A stretch of 64,000 nucleotides of DNA from Saccharomonospora amisosensis (GTDB taxonomy: Bacteria; Actinomycetota; Actinomycetes; Mycobacteriales; Pseudonocardiaceae). Location of the stretch: positions 310,001-374,000 of the forward strand of contig NZ_JAAOYM010000002.1 of NCBI RefSeq assembly GCF_011761185.1, written 5' to 3'. Below, piece by piece: positions 42,351 through 51,612 of this stretch. The position numbers and the translations under genes were made by a program. The notes below the pieces were generated by a model. It ran no database searches, was not told the origin of the DNA, and saw only the letters and a list, made by a program, of their open reading frames with translations. The stretch's first letter is position 1, and each line of letters begins with the position of its first letter.

Positions 42351-43208
42351 ATGGGGGCTGACGCGAACGGCCTGACGACGCGGGCCAGAGCGCTTGTCGC
42401 GGCGATCAGGAACCTCCTGGACAACGCCGGGATGAGTGGGCGCGAGCTGTCGGAACGGCTCGGGCTGAGCCACAGCACGGTCTCGCACTGGCGAACCGGG
42501 CGTCGCTTGCCGACGCCGGAGGATGTCGCGTCGCTGCTGACCCTGCTGGGTGTGACGGGGCAGGAGAAGCAGCGGCTCGTGGAAATGGCGCGGCACGCCG
42601 CTGAGCCGAACTGGCTCGTGGTTGGAATGCCGGGTATCCCGCAGCAACTGGCGGGAGCCATCGAGTCGGAGCGTTCGGCCTCCGCGATTGCCCAATGGGC
42701 AAGGGATGTCGTGCCCGGTCTGCTACAGACTGCCGATTACGCGCGAGCGTTGGCAGCCGCCAGTGGTTTGCCGCAGAACGAGAGCGAGGCGCGAGTGCTG
42801 CTTCGGATCGGCCGCGCCGAGGTGCTGACTCGGCGTCATCCGGTGCAACTGCTGGCGTTGATCGGTGAGGACGCTCTGCGTGAGCCGGTCGGCTCCGCAC
42901 TGGTGATGGCGGACCAACTCCGGCACCTCAAGGAGATGAGCGACCGGAGCAACGTCACGATCCAACTGGTGCCAGCACGGGTGGGTTGGCACCCCGGCTG
43001 GGCAGGTCCGTTCGTGTTGTATGACTTCCCCGACGCGCCCTCGGTAGTGCACTTCGAGCACTACAGTTCGGGAGCGTTCGTCCTGGACGAGGACGACGTG
43101 AGGGCCTACCGCAGCGCCGTGGAGGTCATTCGCGGTGTCGCGAGAAGTCCCGCTGATTCGGCGGAACTCATCGGAAAAATCGCTGAGGAATTGGAGCAGG
43201 CGGCATGA
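42351..43208 (+). CDS. Scr1/WhiJ-family XRE regulator (DUF5753)
   Basis: This 285-aa protein has an N-terminal XRE HTH (LLDNAGMSGRELSERLGLSHSTVSHWRTGRR, residues about 22-52) and a DUF5753 domain (ARDVVPGLLQTADYARAL, ALREPVGSALVMADQLRHL, VTIQLVPARVGWHPG, HFEHYSSGAFV). In Streptomyces these regulators work with small DUF397 proteins and control development or antibiotic genes. It overlaps the first DUF397 gene by 4 nt (ATGA). Confidence 0.92.
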   Translation: MGADANGLTTRARALVAAIRNLLDNAGMSGRELSERLGLSHSTVSHWRTGRRLPTPEDVASLLTLLGVTGQEKQRLVEMARHAAEPNWLVVGMPGIPQQLAGAIESERSASAIAQWARDVVPGLLQTADYARALAAASGLPQNESEARVLLRIGRAEVLTRRHPVQLLALIGEDALREPVGSALVMADQLRHLKEMSDRSNVTIQLVPARVGWHPGWAGPFVLYDFPDAPSVVHFEHYSSGAFVLDEDDVRAYRSAVEVIRGVARSPADSAELIGKIAEELEQAA

Positions 43209-43405
43209 CATCGCAACCGCAGTGGAAGAAGAGCAGCTTCAGCAACCCCAACGGCGACTGTGTCGAGTTCGCGCCTGCCGTGGACGGCACCGGTGACGTG
43301 TTGGTGCGGCATTCGAAGCGTCCGGATGAGGGCGTGATCCGCTACACCGCCGATGAGTGGCGAGCCTTCGTGGCGGGCGTGAAGCACGGCGAGTTCGACC
43401 TGTAG
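43205..43405 (+). CDS. DUF397 protein, copy 1
   Basis: This 66-aa DUF397 protein has WKKSSFSNPNGDCVEFAP, VLVRHSKRPDEGVIRYTADEW and FVAGVKHGEFDL. It is the partner of the preceding Scr1/WhiJ-type regulator. It is about 60/66 identical to the copy at 43853, and the similarity extends into the ribosome site, showing recent duplication. Confidence 0.92.
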   Translation: MTSQPQWKKSSFSNPNGDCVEFAPAVDGTGDVLVRHSKRPDEGVIRYTADEWRAFVAGVKHGEFDL

Positions 43406-43478
43406 CGGGCTCCGGGTCGTGGGTGTCGGGAGCGAGTCTCCGGACACTCACGACCGCAATGCCTCGGCGATCGATGCT

Positions 43479-43829
43479 ATGAGCAGCGTCAGAGACAAGA
43501 CCGAAATCACGTTGATGTTCGAGTGGTCCGCCGGTCCGTTCTGGGTTTCGGTGAACGACGAGGTTTCCGACGAATACGGTCCGGACGAGATCGACGAGGT
43601 CGTGCCGCTCAGCGACGAGCTGATCGCTGCGGTCGCCGAGTGGGACGAGCGGATGCAGTGCACCTACAACGACGAGGTTCCGCAGGACTCGGGCATTCTC
43701 GATCCGGAACAAGAAGCTCGGTGGAAAGCCGACGGTCGGGAACTGGCGCGGCGGCTGAAGGCTGAGGTGGGAGCGGACGTGCGGGTGGAGTACGCGCCGC
43801 TCGGCGGTCCCGTGGAGGTCGTCCGATGA
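43479..43829 (+). CDS. Immunity-like paralogue 1 (FWVSV/DERMQ family)
   Basis: This protein of about 116 aa shares GPFWVSVNDEV, PDEIDEVVPLSDELIAAVAEWDERMQ and the conserved tail LARRLKAEVGADVRVEYAPL with the genes at 45589 and 45939. The start is uncertain (ATG 43479; a longer GTG start at 43419 is possible). It sits between the two DUF397 copies with no toxin beside it. I infer an orphan immunity role because its paralogues overlap a toxin-like gene. Confidence 0.65.
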   Translation: MSSVRDKTEITLMFEWSAGPFWVSVNDEVSDEYGPDEIDEVVPLSDELIAAVAEWDERMQCTYNDEVPQDSGILDPEQEARWKADGRELARRLKAEVGADVRVEYAPLGGPVEVVR

Positions 43830-43852
43830 AACCGACGAAAGGAGCAGGCGGC

Positions 43853-44053
43853 ATGACATCGCAACCGCAGTGGAAGAAGAGCAGCTTCAGCGGCCCCAAC
43901 GGCGACTGTGTCGAGTTCGCTGCGGCGGTGGACGGCAGTGGTGACGTGTTGGTGCGGCATTCGAAGCGGCCGGAGGATGGCGTGATCCGCTACACCGCCG
44001 ATGAGTGGCGAGCCTTCGTGGCGGGCGTGAAGGCTGGCGAGTTCGACCTGTAG
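43853..44053 (+). CDS. DUF397 protein, copy 2
   Basis: This 66-aa near-duplicate of the gene at 43205 differs at about six residues. AGGAG lies 8 nt before ATG 43853; an upstream in-frame ATG (43826) overlapping the previous stop is possible. It lacks its own XRE gene and so may share or compete for the upstream regulator. Confidence 0.9.
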   Translation: MTSQPQWKKSSFSGPNGDCVEFAAAVDGSGDVLVRHSKRPEDGVIRYTADEWRAFVAGVKAGEFDL

Positions 44054-44086
44054 TCCTCGAAGCAAGCAGTAAGGGGCGGCTCAGGG

Positions 44087-44386
44087 GTGCCGAAGACGAC
44101 GCAGTTACGCATCTACCACGTGCGCGATGGTCTGCTCGATGAGTGGGTGGAGAAGTGGCGCACCTTGGTCGTTCCGCTGAGGCTGAAGTTCGGCTTCGAG
44201 ATCGAGGGCGCGTGGCTGGATCGCGAACGCAACCAGTTCGTGTGGCTGATCTCGTACGAGGGAACGGAGTCATTCGCGGACCGGAACTCGCGGTACTGGG
44301 CATCGGCGGAGCGAGCAGCGATGCGACTCGACCCGAAGGACTACCTTGTGAGCACCGAAACCCGCGAGGTCGAGACGGTCCGGTAG
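44087..44386 (+). CDS. NIPSNAP-family protein
   Basis: This 99-aa ferredoxin-like alpha-beta barrel protein has QLRIYHVRDGLLDEWVEKWRTLVVPLRLKFGF and FVWLISYEGTESFADRNSRYW, the NIPSNAP pattern. Its biochemical role is unknown in bacteria. GTG 44087 follows AAGGGG at 10 nt. Confidence 0.8.
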   Translation: MPKTTQLRIYHVRDGLLDEWVEKWRTLVVPLRLKFGFEIEGAWLDRERNQFVWLISYEGTESFADRNSRYWASAERAAMRLDPKDYLVSTETREVETVR

Positions 44387-44429
44387 CCGCTGCTTTCGGT
44401 GACGGTTGCCGTCGTCCAGGAGGACGTTG

Positions 44430-44789
44430 GTGAGTGATGAGCTGCAAGACCAGCGGGAACGGTTTCGCGACTTGGTAGCGGCCTGGATGTCGGCGATGAA
44501 CAACGGCACCGAGCGTCCGGGTGAGGCCGACAGGATAACGGCGAAAACTGATGCCACTGTGGAGACCTGGACGGCAGCGGGAACAGCCGAAGCCGTGCTG
44601 GAACCGTTGCTGACCGACGAGTCGGCGCACGTGCGGTGTGCTGCCGCCGCGTACCTACTACGGCAGGGAACAGCCGATCGCGCTTCGGAGGTGCTGGAGG
44701 CGATAGCGGCCGACGATGAACTCGGGCTCGCGGCGTCGACGGCGGACACGGTGCTGCTGGTGTGGGAACGCGAGCAACGAGGGCCGTAG
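44430..44789 (+). CDS. DUF2019-like HEAT-repeat protein
   Basis: This 119-aa helical protein has a HEAT-like core (AVLEPLLTDESAHVRCAAAAYLLRQG, ASEVLEAIAADDELGLAASTADTVLLVW) as in DUF2019 proteins, which often act in immunity gene neighbourhoods. GTG 44430 has a perfect AGGAGG 6 nt upstream and is clearly the start. Confidence 0.75.
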   Translation: MSDELQDQRERFRDLVAAWMSAMNNGTERPGEADRITAKTDATVETWTAAGTAEAVLEPLLTDESAHVRCAAAAYLLRQGTADRASEVLEAIAADDELGLAASTADTVLLVWEREQRGP

Positions 44790-44878
44790 AAGTCTCTGCT
44801 TCCACTGTTCGCCGCACAGGCTGTCGAGTCGTGCGCGACCATGGAGGCGGGACTTGAACTGACACCTGGGGGAAGTAG

Positions 44879-45592
44879 TTGTCGGTCGAGGAGTTGGCCG
44901 CTGCTGTCGAGCGGGTGCTCGCGGCGCGGCCCATGTCGGCGTTACGGGATGCCGCCGAGTGGCTTGCCGAGACTCGGGCTGTACTGGCTGAAGTGGCGCA
45001 GGGCAGCAGCGCACCCGAACTGGTCGCGGCCATCGATGGGTTCGGCCAGGCGAGCGGAAAGCTTGCGCAGGCCGAGCAATGCTGCGGGCGCGTGGAGGTG
45101 GTCCTGCGGGCTTACCTGACTGGCCTCGGAGTGGCCGCACCGGGAAGCGCCGGTACGGCTCGCGTCGCCCCTGCCGAGTCAACCCGTCCGACGGTGGATG
45201 CGTCGGGGCCCGACCCGGCTCTGATCGCCGAGGTCCGGCGGCAGGGGCACAAGATCAGCCCAGAGCGGGTGGTGCGGATCGCGCGGGTTCGTGACCGGCG
45301 GGTGGTGTGGCTGGAAGAAGGCGACGACCACAGCGGTCTGCGGCACATCATGGACCCGCCTCGGATAGCAAGTTTCGAGCAGAAGGGGATCAGCGCACAT
45401 GAGATCGTGGATGCTGTGTTCGCAGCTCTTTCCCTGGGGCGCCCGGTAGGAATTTCCGGCAGAGATCGCGTCGTCTACGAGTTCTCACATCGTGGAGTCA
45501 AGCGGCGGATCGCGATTTCCGTTTCGAAAAATGGATACGTCGTTGGGGCTCACCCCATCGCGGCAACCAGGAAGTTGAAACCATTACCATGA
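44879..45592 (+). CDS. Candidate polymorphic toxin with BECR-like C-terminal domain
   Basis: This 237-aa protein has an N-terminal helical domain (residues 1-85; VEELAAAVERVLAARPMSAL, FGQASGKLAQAEQCCGRVEVV) and a polar linker. The C-terminal domain (about 120-237) runs VVWLEEGDDHSGLRHIM, the helix GISAHEIVDAVFAAL, GRPVGISGRDRVVYEFSHRG and RIAISVSKNGYVVGAHP. The conserved His, Arg and Ser positions and the NGYVVGAHP ending match C-terminal nuclease domains found in contact-dependent toxins; assignment to the BECR RNase fold is inference. The TTG start has GGGGGAAG. It overlaps the next gene by 4 nt, as toxin-immunity pairs often do. Confidence 0.6.
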   Translation: MSVEELAAAVERVLAARPMSALRDAAEWLAETRAVLAEVAQGSSAPELVAAIDGFGQASGKLAQAEQCCGRVEVVLRAYLTGLGVAAPGSAGTARVAPAESTRPTVDASGPDPALIAEVRRQGHKISPERVVRIARVRDRRVVWLEEGDDHSGLRHIMDPPRIASFEQKGISAHEIVDAVFAALSLGRPVGISGRDRVVYEFSHRGVKRRIAISVSKNGYVVGAHPIAATRKLKPLP

Positions 45593-45942
45593 CCGACGTG
45601 AACAGCACGATTGCCATCATGCTCCAGTTCGATTGGGGTACCGGGCCGTTTTGGGTCTCGGTCGACGGCGAAATCCCCTACGACTGCTGTCCGGACGAGA
45701 TCAACGAGGTTGTTCCCCTCAGTGATGAGCTGATTGACGCGGTTGCGGAGTGGGACGAGCGGATGCAGCGCACCTACAACGACGACGTGCCGCAGGACTC
45801 CGGGATCCAAGACCCGGAGGAGGAGGCGCGGTGGAAGGACGAGGGGCGGGAGTTGGCGCGGCGGCTCAAGGCTGAGGTGGGTGCGGACGTGCGGGTGGAG
45901 TATGCGCCGCTGGGTGGCGCGGTCGAGATCATCGAGGGGTGA
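45589..45942 (+). CDS. Candidate immunity protein, paralogue 2
   Basis: This 117-aa acidic protein (FDWGTGPFWVSVDGEIPYD, PDEINEVVPLSDELIDAV, tail LARRLKAEVGADVRVEYAPL) starts with an ATG overlapping the stop of the toxin-like gene. It is paralogous to 43479 and 45939. Overlap, acidity and tandem duplication fit an immunity gene. The family is unnamed to me. Confidence 0.65.
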   Translation: MTDVNSTIAIMLQFDWGTGPFWVSVDGEIPYDCCPDEINEVVPLSDELIDAVAEWDERMQRTYNDDVPQDSGIQDPEEEARWKDEGRELARRLKAEVGADVRVEYAPLGGAVEIIEG

Positions 45943-46286
45943 GTCGCGGTCCGTGGGTGGTGAAGCTGCGGTTCGACTGGGGTGCGGGGCCGTTCTGGGT
46001 CCTTACCGACGACCGTGGCTTCGACGACTTCGGTTGCGACGAGATCACCGAGGCCGTGCCCGTCAGCGACGACCTACTCGCTGCCGTGCGGGACTGGGAT
46101 GAGCGGATGCAGCGCACCTACAACCGTGACGTGCCGCAAAACTCGGGGATGGAAGACCCTGTGGAAGAGGCGCGGTGGAAGGCCGATGGGCGGGAGTTGG
46201 CGCGCCGGTTGAAGGCTGAGGTGGGTGCGGACGTGCGGGTGGAGTACGCGCCGCTCGGCGGTCCCATGGAGGTCATCGAGGGGTGA
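45939..46286 (+). CDS. Candidate immunity protein, paralogue 3
   Basis: This 115-aa paralogue of the preceding gene (FDWGAGPFWVLTDDRGFDD, DEITEAVPVSDDLLAAVRDWDERMQ) uses GTG 45939, overlapping the previous stop by 4 nt (GTGA). Its last third is nearly identical to paralogues 1 and 2, while its first third diverges, as when immunity copies adapt to different toxins. Confidence 0.65.
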   Translation: MSRGPWVVKLRFDWGAGPFWVLTDDRGFDDFGCDEITEAVPVSDDLLAAVRDWDERMQRTYNRDVPQNSGMEDPVEEARWKADGRELARRLKAEVGADVRVEYAPLGGPMEVIEG

Positions 46287-46511
46287 CCTGCGAGCGGTCG
46301 GGCTGCTGTTGAGGGCCGGTAACGGATTCGCGGCGGTTCGACTGTGCTGAGCTGTTCGGCGTAACGTCACGTCACGTGTTCGCGACACATCGCGAGGCCC
46401 AGCGCCGAGGTGGCGGCTGGGTCTCGATGTCCTCGGCGGTTTGCCGCCGTCGATGGTATGGCGACTAGCATCATCCGGGCGGTCTGCCCGGGAGCGAGGG
46501 GAGCGGTACGG

Positions 46512-49500
46512 ATGGCGACTCGGGACGCTGACCTGGGGGAACTGGTCAAGGACCTGCGCGGGCAGGTCACGCTGTTGGAGGCCGACCTGCGGGCCCGCAG
46601 CGAGGAGGTGCCCGAGTTCACCGAGCCGCTGCGCGCCGAGTACGACGAGGCACGGGAGGCCGGGCGCACGGCCGCGACCTACGAGTCGTGGCGGGACGAG
46701 CGGGTCACGCAGGTGGCGGCGGCGTGGATGCTGGGCACCGTGTTCGTCCGGTTCTGCGAGGACAACGGGCTGATCGCCGCCCCCTTTCTCGCCGGGCCCG
46801 GCGAGCGGCTGGCTGAGGCGGAGGAACGGCACGAGGCGTACTTCCGGCAGAACCCCAAGGACAACGACCGCGACTGGATCATCGCCGCGTTCACCCAGTT
46901 GGCGCAGGCGCACCCGACGGCGGCCGGGCTGTTCGACAAGCGGCACAACCCGCTGTGGGAGATCACGCCCTCCTTCGAGGCGGCGACCGCACTGTTGCAG
47001 TTCTGGCGGCGGCGCGGCGATGACGGCGAGATCCGCTACGACTTCACCGACCCCGACTGGGACACCCGCTTCCTCGGCGACCTGTACCAGGACCTCTCCG
47101 AGCACGCCCGCAAGACGTACGCACTGCTGCAGACGCCGGAGTTCGTGGAGGAGTTCATCCTCGACCTGACGCTGGAACCGGCGGTGCAGGAGTTCGGGCT
47201 GAAGGGGCTACGCACCATCGACCCCGCGTGCGGCTCGGGGCACTTCGTGCTGGGCCTGTTCCACCGGCTGCTGGGCAAGTGGCGCGAGGCCGAACCCGGC
47301 ACCGACCCGTGGGAGCTGATCCAGCGGACGCTGGGCTCGGTGCATGGCTGCGACAAGAACCCGTTCGCGGCTTCCATCGCGAGGTTCCGGCTGCTGGTGG
47401 CGGTGCTGCGTGCCGCGGGCACGGCGCGGCTGGACCAGGCACCGAGTTTTCCGATCAACATCGCGGTCGGCGACTCACTGATGCACGGGCGCGGAGCCCC
47501 CGGCATCCAGGAGGAACTTTTCGCGGTGCAGGAGCCGCACACCTACGCCACCGAGGACGTCAACGACTACGTGCGAAGCTGCGACCTGCTGGGCAAGGGC
47601 TCCTATCACGTGGTGGTCGGCAACCCGCCGTACATCACGGTGAAGGACAAGCGGGAGAACCAGAACTATCGGGAGCGCTACGACGCCTGCTCGGGCAAGT
47701 ACGCGTTGTCGGTGCCGTTCGCGCAGCGGCTGTTCCAGTTGGCGATCCGCCGCGACGGCGCTGACCGCGACGCGGGCTTCGTCGGCCAGATCACCGCCAA
47801 CTCGTTCATGAAGCGCGAGTTCGGCAAGAAGTTGATCGAGCGGTTCTTCCAGTCCGTGCAGTTGACCCACGTCATCGACACCTCGGGTGCCTACATCCCC
47901 GGCCACGGCACCCCGACGGTGATCCTCGTCGGGCGCAACCACAATTACCGCCAGGACGACCCGATCCGCGCTGTGCTTGGCGTGCGGGGTGAGCCGAGCC
48001 AACCGGAAGAGCCAGCCAAGGGCTTGGTGTGGTCGGCGATTGTCGAGCAGATCAGCCAGCCGGGCAGCGAATCCGAATGGGTTTCGGTGGCGGATCTCGA
48101 GCGGGGAAGCTTCGCTCAGCACCCTTGGTCACTGAGTGGTGGCGGGGCTGCGGACTTGTTCACTCAAATGCATGAAGCGTCCCGTGCTAGCCTTAGCGAT
48201 AGCTCTACAGAAATTGGCCGTAGTACTCACACTGGCCTGGACGAGGCATTCTATCTTCCAAATCATAGTGCGATAACGCAACGTATCTATCACGGTTGCG
48301 TCCCTGTGGTATTGGGTGAGGGTGTTCGTGATTACCTGCTTGGTGCCGATCTTGTCACATATTTTCCATATGACGGCCGTGGTGAATCTCGAAAGATGGG
48401 TCGGACTGAGGGCGAATTCCTTTGGCAGAACCGGACGGTTTTGCGGGAGCGCGTCGATTTCGGTGCGAAACCTGAAGAACGAAAACTGCGTTGGTTCGAC
48501 CACAGCATGTTCTTCCCCGCTCGGTACCGCACACCGCTGTCGATTGCTTTTGCGTTTGTGGCTACGCATAACCACTTCGTGTTGGATCGGGGTGGGAAGG
48601 TATTCAAGCAGTCCGCGCCGGTGATCAAGCTGCCGGAGGGGGCAGGCGAGGCCGAGCACCTGGCGTTGCTTGGGGTGCTCAACTCGTCCACGGCGTGCTT
48701 CTGGCTCAAGCAGGTGAGCCATGATAAAGGCAGTCAGGGCGTCAACGAGGGATTCAAATCACAGGAGTGGGAGCGGTTCTTCGAGTTCACCGGGACCAAG
48801 CTTCAGGAGTTTCCGCTGCCCGCCGGCCTGCCACTGGAGTTCGGGCGGGCTCTCGACTCGCTTGCTCAGGAACTTGCCGGTCACGAGCCCTCGGCTGTCG
48901 CAGAGCAAGCCGCGCCGACGCGGGAGCGGCTCGATGTGGCGCGCAAGGAACATGAGCGCATCCGGGGGCGGATGATCGCGCTGCAGGAGGAACTCGACTG
49001 GACCGTCTACCATTCCTACGGCCTGCTCAGTGACACCGAACTCGGCCAGCTCACGGCGTCCGAGATGGACAGTGTGCCGGAGATCCGGCTTGGTGAGCGG
49101 GCGTTCGAGATCGTGCTTGCCCGCAAGGTCGCGGCGGGGGAGGCCGAGACCGCGTGGTTCGAGCGGCACGGCTCCACGCCCGTCACCGAGATCCCCTCGC
49201 ACTGGCCCGACTGGTACCGGCAGATCGTCCAGGCGCGGATCGACACCATCGAACACCGGCGCGATATCGGGCTGATCGAGCGGCCCGAGTGCAAGCGGCG
49301 GTGGGCGTCCGAGTCGTGGGAGAAGAAGGAAGCCGAAGCGCTGCGCACCTGGTTGCTCGACCGCTGCGAGCGGCGCGACATCTGGTTCGGGCTGCGGGAC
49401 GGCTTCGAACAGCCCCGCACCCGCACCGTCAACCAGCTTGCCGACGCCTTCCGCGACGACACCGACATGCACACCGTCGCCCAGCTCTACGTCTCCGACC

Positions 49501-50129
49501 ACCTCGGCAAGCGCGACCTCACCCTCGCCCAGGTCCTCGAACAGGTCGTGGCCGACCAGCACGTGCCCTACCTCGCCGCCCTGCGCTACAAGGACACCGG
49601 CCTGCGCAAACGCGCCCAGTGGGAAGACGTCTGGGAACAGCAGCGCGAGGAGGACCGCACCGGGCAGCGGCTCGACATCCCCGTCCCACCGAAATACAAG
49701 TCCAGCGACTTCCGCAAGACCTCCTACTGGACCCAGCGCGGCAAGCTCGACGTGCCCAAGGAACGCTTCATCTCCTACCCCGACGCGCACCCCGACGCCG
49801 ACCCCACACTGCTGCTCGGCTGGGCGGGCTGGGACCACAAGGACCAGGCCCAAGCGCTGGTCAACATCGTCAACGATCGCACCACCGACGCGGGCTGGGA
49901 AACCGACCGGCTCACCCCGCTCATCGCCGGGCTCGCCGAGCTCATGCCGTGGGTGCGGCAGTGGCACGGCGAGGACGACCCCGACTGGGGCGGTGTCCCC
50001 GCCGACGAGTACGACGCCTTCCTCACCGACCAGCGCAACACCCACCAACTCACCGAGCACGACCTGAAGGCATGGCGACCCGCTCCCTCCGGCCGGGGTC
50101 GCCGCGGCGGCACGAAGGGCAACCAGTGA
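46512..50129 (+). CDS. pglX: BREX-2 adenine-specific DNA methyltransferase PglX
   Basis: This protein of about 1205 aa has an N-terminal helical region, the SAM-binding motif [14 protein letters not shown] (about residue 236), the catalytic NPPY in [17 protein letters not shown] (about 370-386), a target-recognition region (about 520-800) and a long C-terminal part ([27 protein letters not shown] end) specific to BREX-2 PglX. It marks self DNA by N6-adenine methylation. ATG 46512 has AGGGGAG 9 nt upstream. Bases about 48130-48570 are visibly AT-richer than both flanks. No long G tract of the kind that phase-varies S. coelicolor pglX is present. Confidence 0.95.
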   Translation: MATRDADLGELVKDLRGQVTLLEADLRARSEEVPEFTEPLRAEYDEAREAGRTAATYESWRDERVTQVAAAWMLGTVFVRFCEDNGLIAAPFLAGPGERLAEAEERHEAYFRQNPKDNDRDWIIAAFTQLAQAHPTAAGLFDKRHNPLWEITPSFEAATALLQFWRRRGDDGEIRYDFTDPDWDTRFLGDLYQDLSEHARKTYALLQTPEFVEEFILDLTLEPAVQEFGLKGLRTIDPACGSGHFVLGLFHRLLGKWREAEPGTDPWELIQRTLGSVHGCDKNPFAASIARFRLLVAVLRAAGTARLDQAPSFPINIAVGDSLMHGRGAPGIQEELFAVQEPHTYATEDVNDYVRSCDLLGKGSYHVVVGNPPYITVKDKRENQNYRERYDACSGKYALSVPFAQRLFQLAIRRDGADRDAGFVGQITANSFMKREFGKKLIERFFQSVQLTHVIDTSGAYIPGHGTPTVILVGRNHNYRQDDPIRAVLGVRGEPSQPEEPAKGLVWSAIVEQISQPGSESEWVSVADLERGSFAQHPWSLSGGGAADLFTQMHEASRASLSDSSTEIGRSTHTGLDEAFYLPNHSAITQRIYHGCVPVVLGEGVRDYLLGADLVTYFPYDGRGESRKMGRTEGEFLWQNRTVLRERVDFGAKPEERKLRWFDHSMFFPARYRTPLSIAFAFVATHNHFVLDRGGKVFKQSAPVIKLPEGAGEAEHLALLGVLNSSTACFWLKQVSHDKGSQGVNEGFKSQEWERFFEFTGTKLQEFPLPAGLPLEFGRALDSLAQELAGHEPSAVAEQAAPTRERLDVARKEHERIRGRMIALQEELDWTVYHSYGLLSDTELGQLTASEMDSVPEIRLGERAFEIVLARKVAAGEAETAWFERHGSTPVTEIPSHWPDWYRQIVQARIDTIEHRRDIGLIERPECKRRWASESWEKKEAEALRTWLLDRCERRDIWFGLRDGFEQPRTRTVNQLADAFRDDTDMHTVAQLYVSDHLGKRDLTLAQVLEQVVADQHVPYLAALRYKDTGLRKRAQWEDVWEQQREEDRTGQRLDIPVPPKYKSSDFRKTSYWTQRGKLDVPKERFISYPDAHPDADPTLLLGWAGWDHKDQAQALVNIVNDRTTDAGWETDRLTPLIAGLAELMPWVRQWHGEDDPDWGGVPADEYDAFLTDQRNTHQLTEHDLKAWRPAPSGRGRRGGTKGNQ

Positions 50130-50137
50130 GACACCTT

Positions 50138-51515
50138 CTGTCAACCTCAGGCGGCGGTAGCTGTTTGGAGGGTTTTGGATCGGTTGCGTATGTGTACGGC
50201 TTCGTCGTAGCGGATGCCTTTGGTGAGGCAGTGCCAGAGGATTTCCAGCCAGCGGTTGGCGAGGGCGCGCAGGGCGCTGTGGTGTGCTTTTCCGGCGGTG
50301 ATTTTCCGGTCGTAGAACTCGCGCGCCCAGGTCGAGGTTGTGAGGGTGCAGAAGGCCCATTGGTGCACGGCGGTGCCGAGATATCGGTTATGGGCCAGGC
50401 GGCGGGCGATGACGAGCTCGCTGCGGCCGGATCGTCGGGTTACGGGTGCGGTTCCGGCGTAGCATTGCAGCCCGTTCGGGGTGTCGAATTGCTCGATGTG
50501 ATCCCCGATCTCTCCGGCGATCCGGGCGGCGAGGATGTCCCCAAGTCCGGGGAAACTCAGGTAGATGTCACCGCCCGGTATCGCTTTTCCCGGATCGGGA
50601 TTTCTGGGTTGTTTGGCGCGGCCGTACCGGGTGTCGCCGAGGAGCAGTTCTGCCATGCGGCGTTCCCACGATTTCCGAGCCTCACGCAACGCGAGAAGCT
50701 GGGTCGCGGTCAACGAGATTGTGGTGGCTTTCGCGCGGATCAGGTAATCGCGAACCGGGAGTTGCTCGACGGTGAGGGCGTCGGCAACACGGGCGGCGAA
50801 CCGGTCCGGCCAGCCGTGTCGGGAAGACCGCGCGAAGGACTCGATCGCGTCGGTACCGGCGCCGGCGAGTTGGGCGTGTGTGGGCCAGGTGGCCAGCAGT
50901 TTCAGCATGACAGGGCTGCCCAGATCGTCACCGGCGATGGTCAGCGCGGCCGGGAAAGTGGCCAGCAGATCGGCGCGAAGACGGTTGAGCAGCCGCCGCT
51001 GGTCCCGGGCCGCTCGTTCGTCATCGCGGGCGATCGAACGCAATTCGCCAGCCAGATTGCCGTGCGGGATCAACTTCCGCAATTCCAGAAACTGATCCAA
51101 CGCCAGCAAACAACAGATCCGGGCGTCTTCGGCGTCGTCTTTCTTCTTCGCCGGGCCACGACGGCGGGCGACCAGGTCAGGGTTGACCGGCAACACGGTA
51201 AACCCCGCGTCGGTCAATGCCTCGACCAATACACCGTGCCGGGTTTCCAACACAACACGCACATCAGCCGGGTCGGTTTCCAACTCCAAGCACCGAGCGA
51301 TCAACCGGCCCACACCGGCCGCGGTGTGGTCGATACGAAACTGTTCGACGATCCCATTATCAGGTCTGCCGAGCGCGACATCGTGAAACGACTCCGCCCA
51401 GTCGATACCAACTCCCAACAAGTGCGTCGATTCCTTTCCCGTCTATGGACACGACAACCGGAGCGGGAGGCATTGCATCGTGCTGATAAACCAGTCCTCA
51501 CCGGGACGACACCTT
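50138..51515 (-). mobile_element. IS110-family insertion sequence between pglX and pglY
   Basis: A transposase gene opposite in direction to the BREX genes sits 17 nt after the pglX stop. The octamer GACACCTT occurs at 50130-50137 and again at 51508-51515, so the insert would be about 1.38 kb, the usual IS110 size. The match to a short core repeat fits IS110 recombination, which makes no normal target duplication. The exact ends are uncertain. Confidence 0.75.
50147..51421 (-). CDS. IS110-family transposase (DEDD)
   Basis: This 424-aa protein has an N-terminal RuvC-like DEDD domain (GVGIDWAESFHDVAL, VVLETRHGVLVEAL, KKKDDAEDARI) and a C-terminal transposase_20 domain (YLSFPGLGDILAARIAGEIGD, CYAGTAPVTRRSG with the conserved Ser). 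It is intact, with start TTG at 51421 or the following codon. IS110 enzymes use an RNA from the element's own non-coding end to choose target and donor. Here the longest non-coding end is upstream (51422-51515). Confidence 0.93.
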   Translation of the reverse strand: MLGVGIDWAESFHDVALGRPDNGIVEQFRIDHTAAGVGRLIARCLELETDPADVRVVLETRHGVLVEALTDAGFTVLPVNPDLVARRRGPAKKKDDAEDARICCLLALDQFLELRKLIPHGNLAGELRSIARDDERAARDQRRLLNRLRADLLATFPAALTIAGDDLGSPVMLKLLATWPTHAQLAGAGTDAIESFARSSRHGWPDRFAARVADALTVEQLPVRDYLIRAKATTISLTATQLLALREARKSWERRMAELLLGDTRYGRAKQPRNPDPGKAIPGGDIYLSFPGLGDILAARIAGEIGDHIEQFDTPNGLQCYAGTAPVTRRSGRSELVIARRLAHNRYLGTAVHQWAFCTLTTSTWAREFYDRKITAGKAHHSALRALANRWLEILWHCLTKGIRYDEAVHIRNRSKTLQTATAA

Positions 51516-51612
51516 CCGAGATGACAAGCCTCCGGCTGAAACCTCCAGGGACGCCGTCTCACGACAGTCCTCGCAGGACAAGCGAACAAAGCGTTCCCCG
51601 GAGGTCCCGGCC

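Noticed and set aside
46512-50129. Phase-variable G tract in pglX
   Set aside because: S. coelicolor pglX has a long G run; the longest runs seen here are about five G.
48759-50360. Long minus-strand open frame opposite pglX
   Set aside because: It is antisense to well-supported PglX coding sequence and has no recognisable domain.
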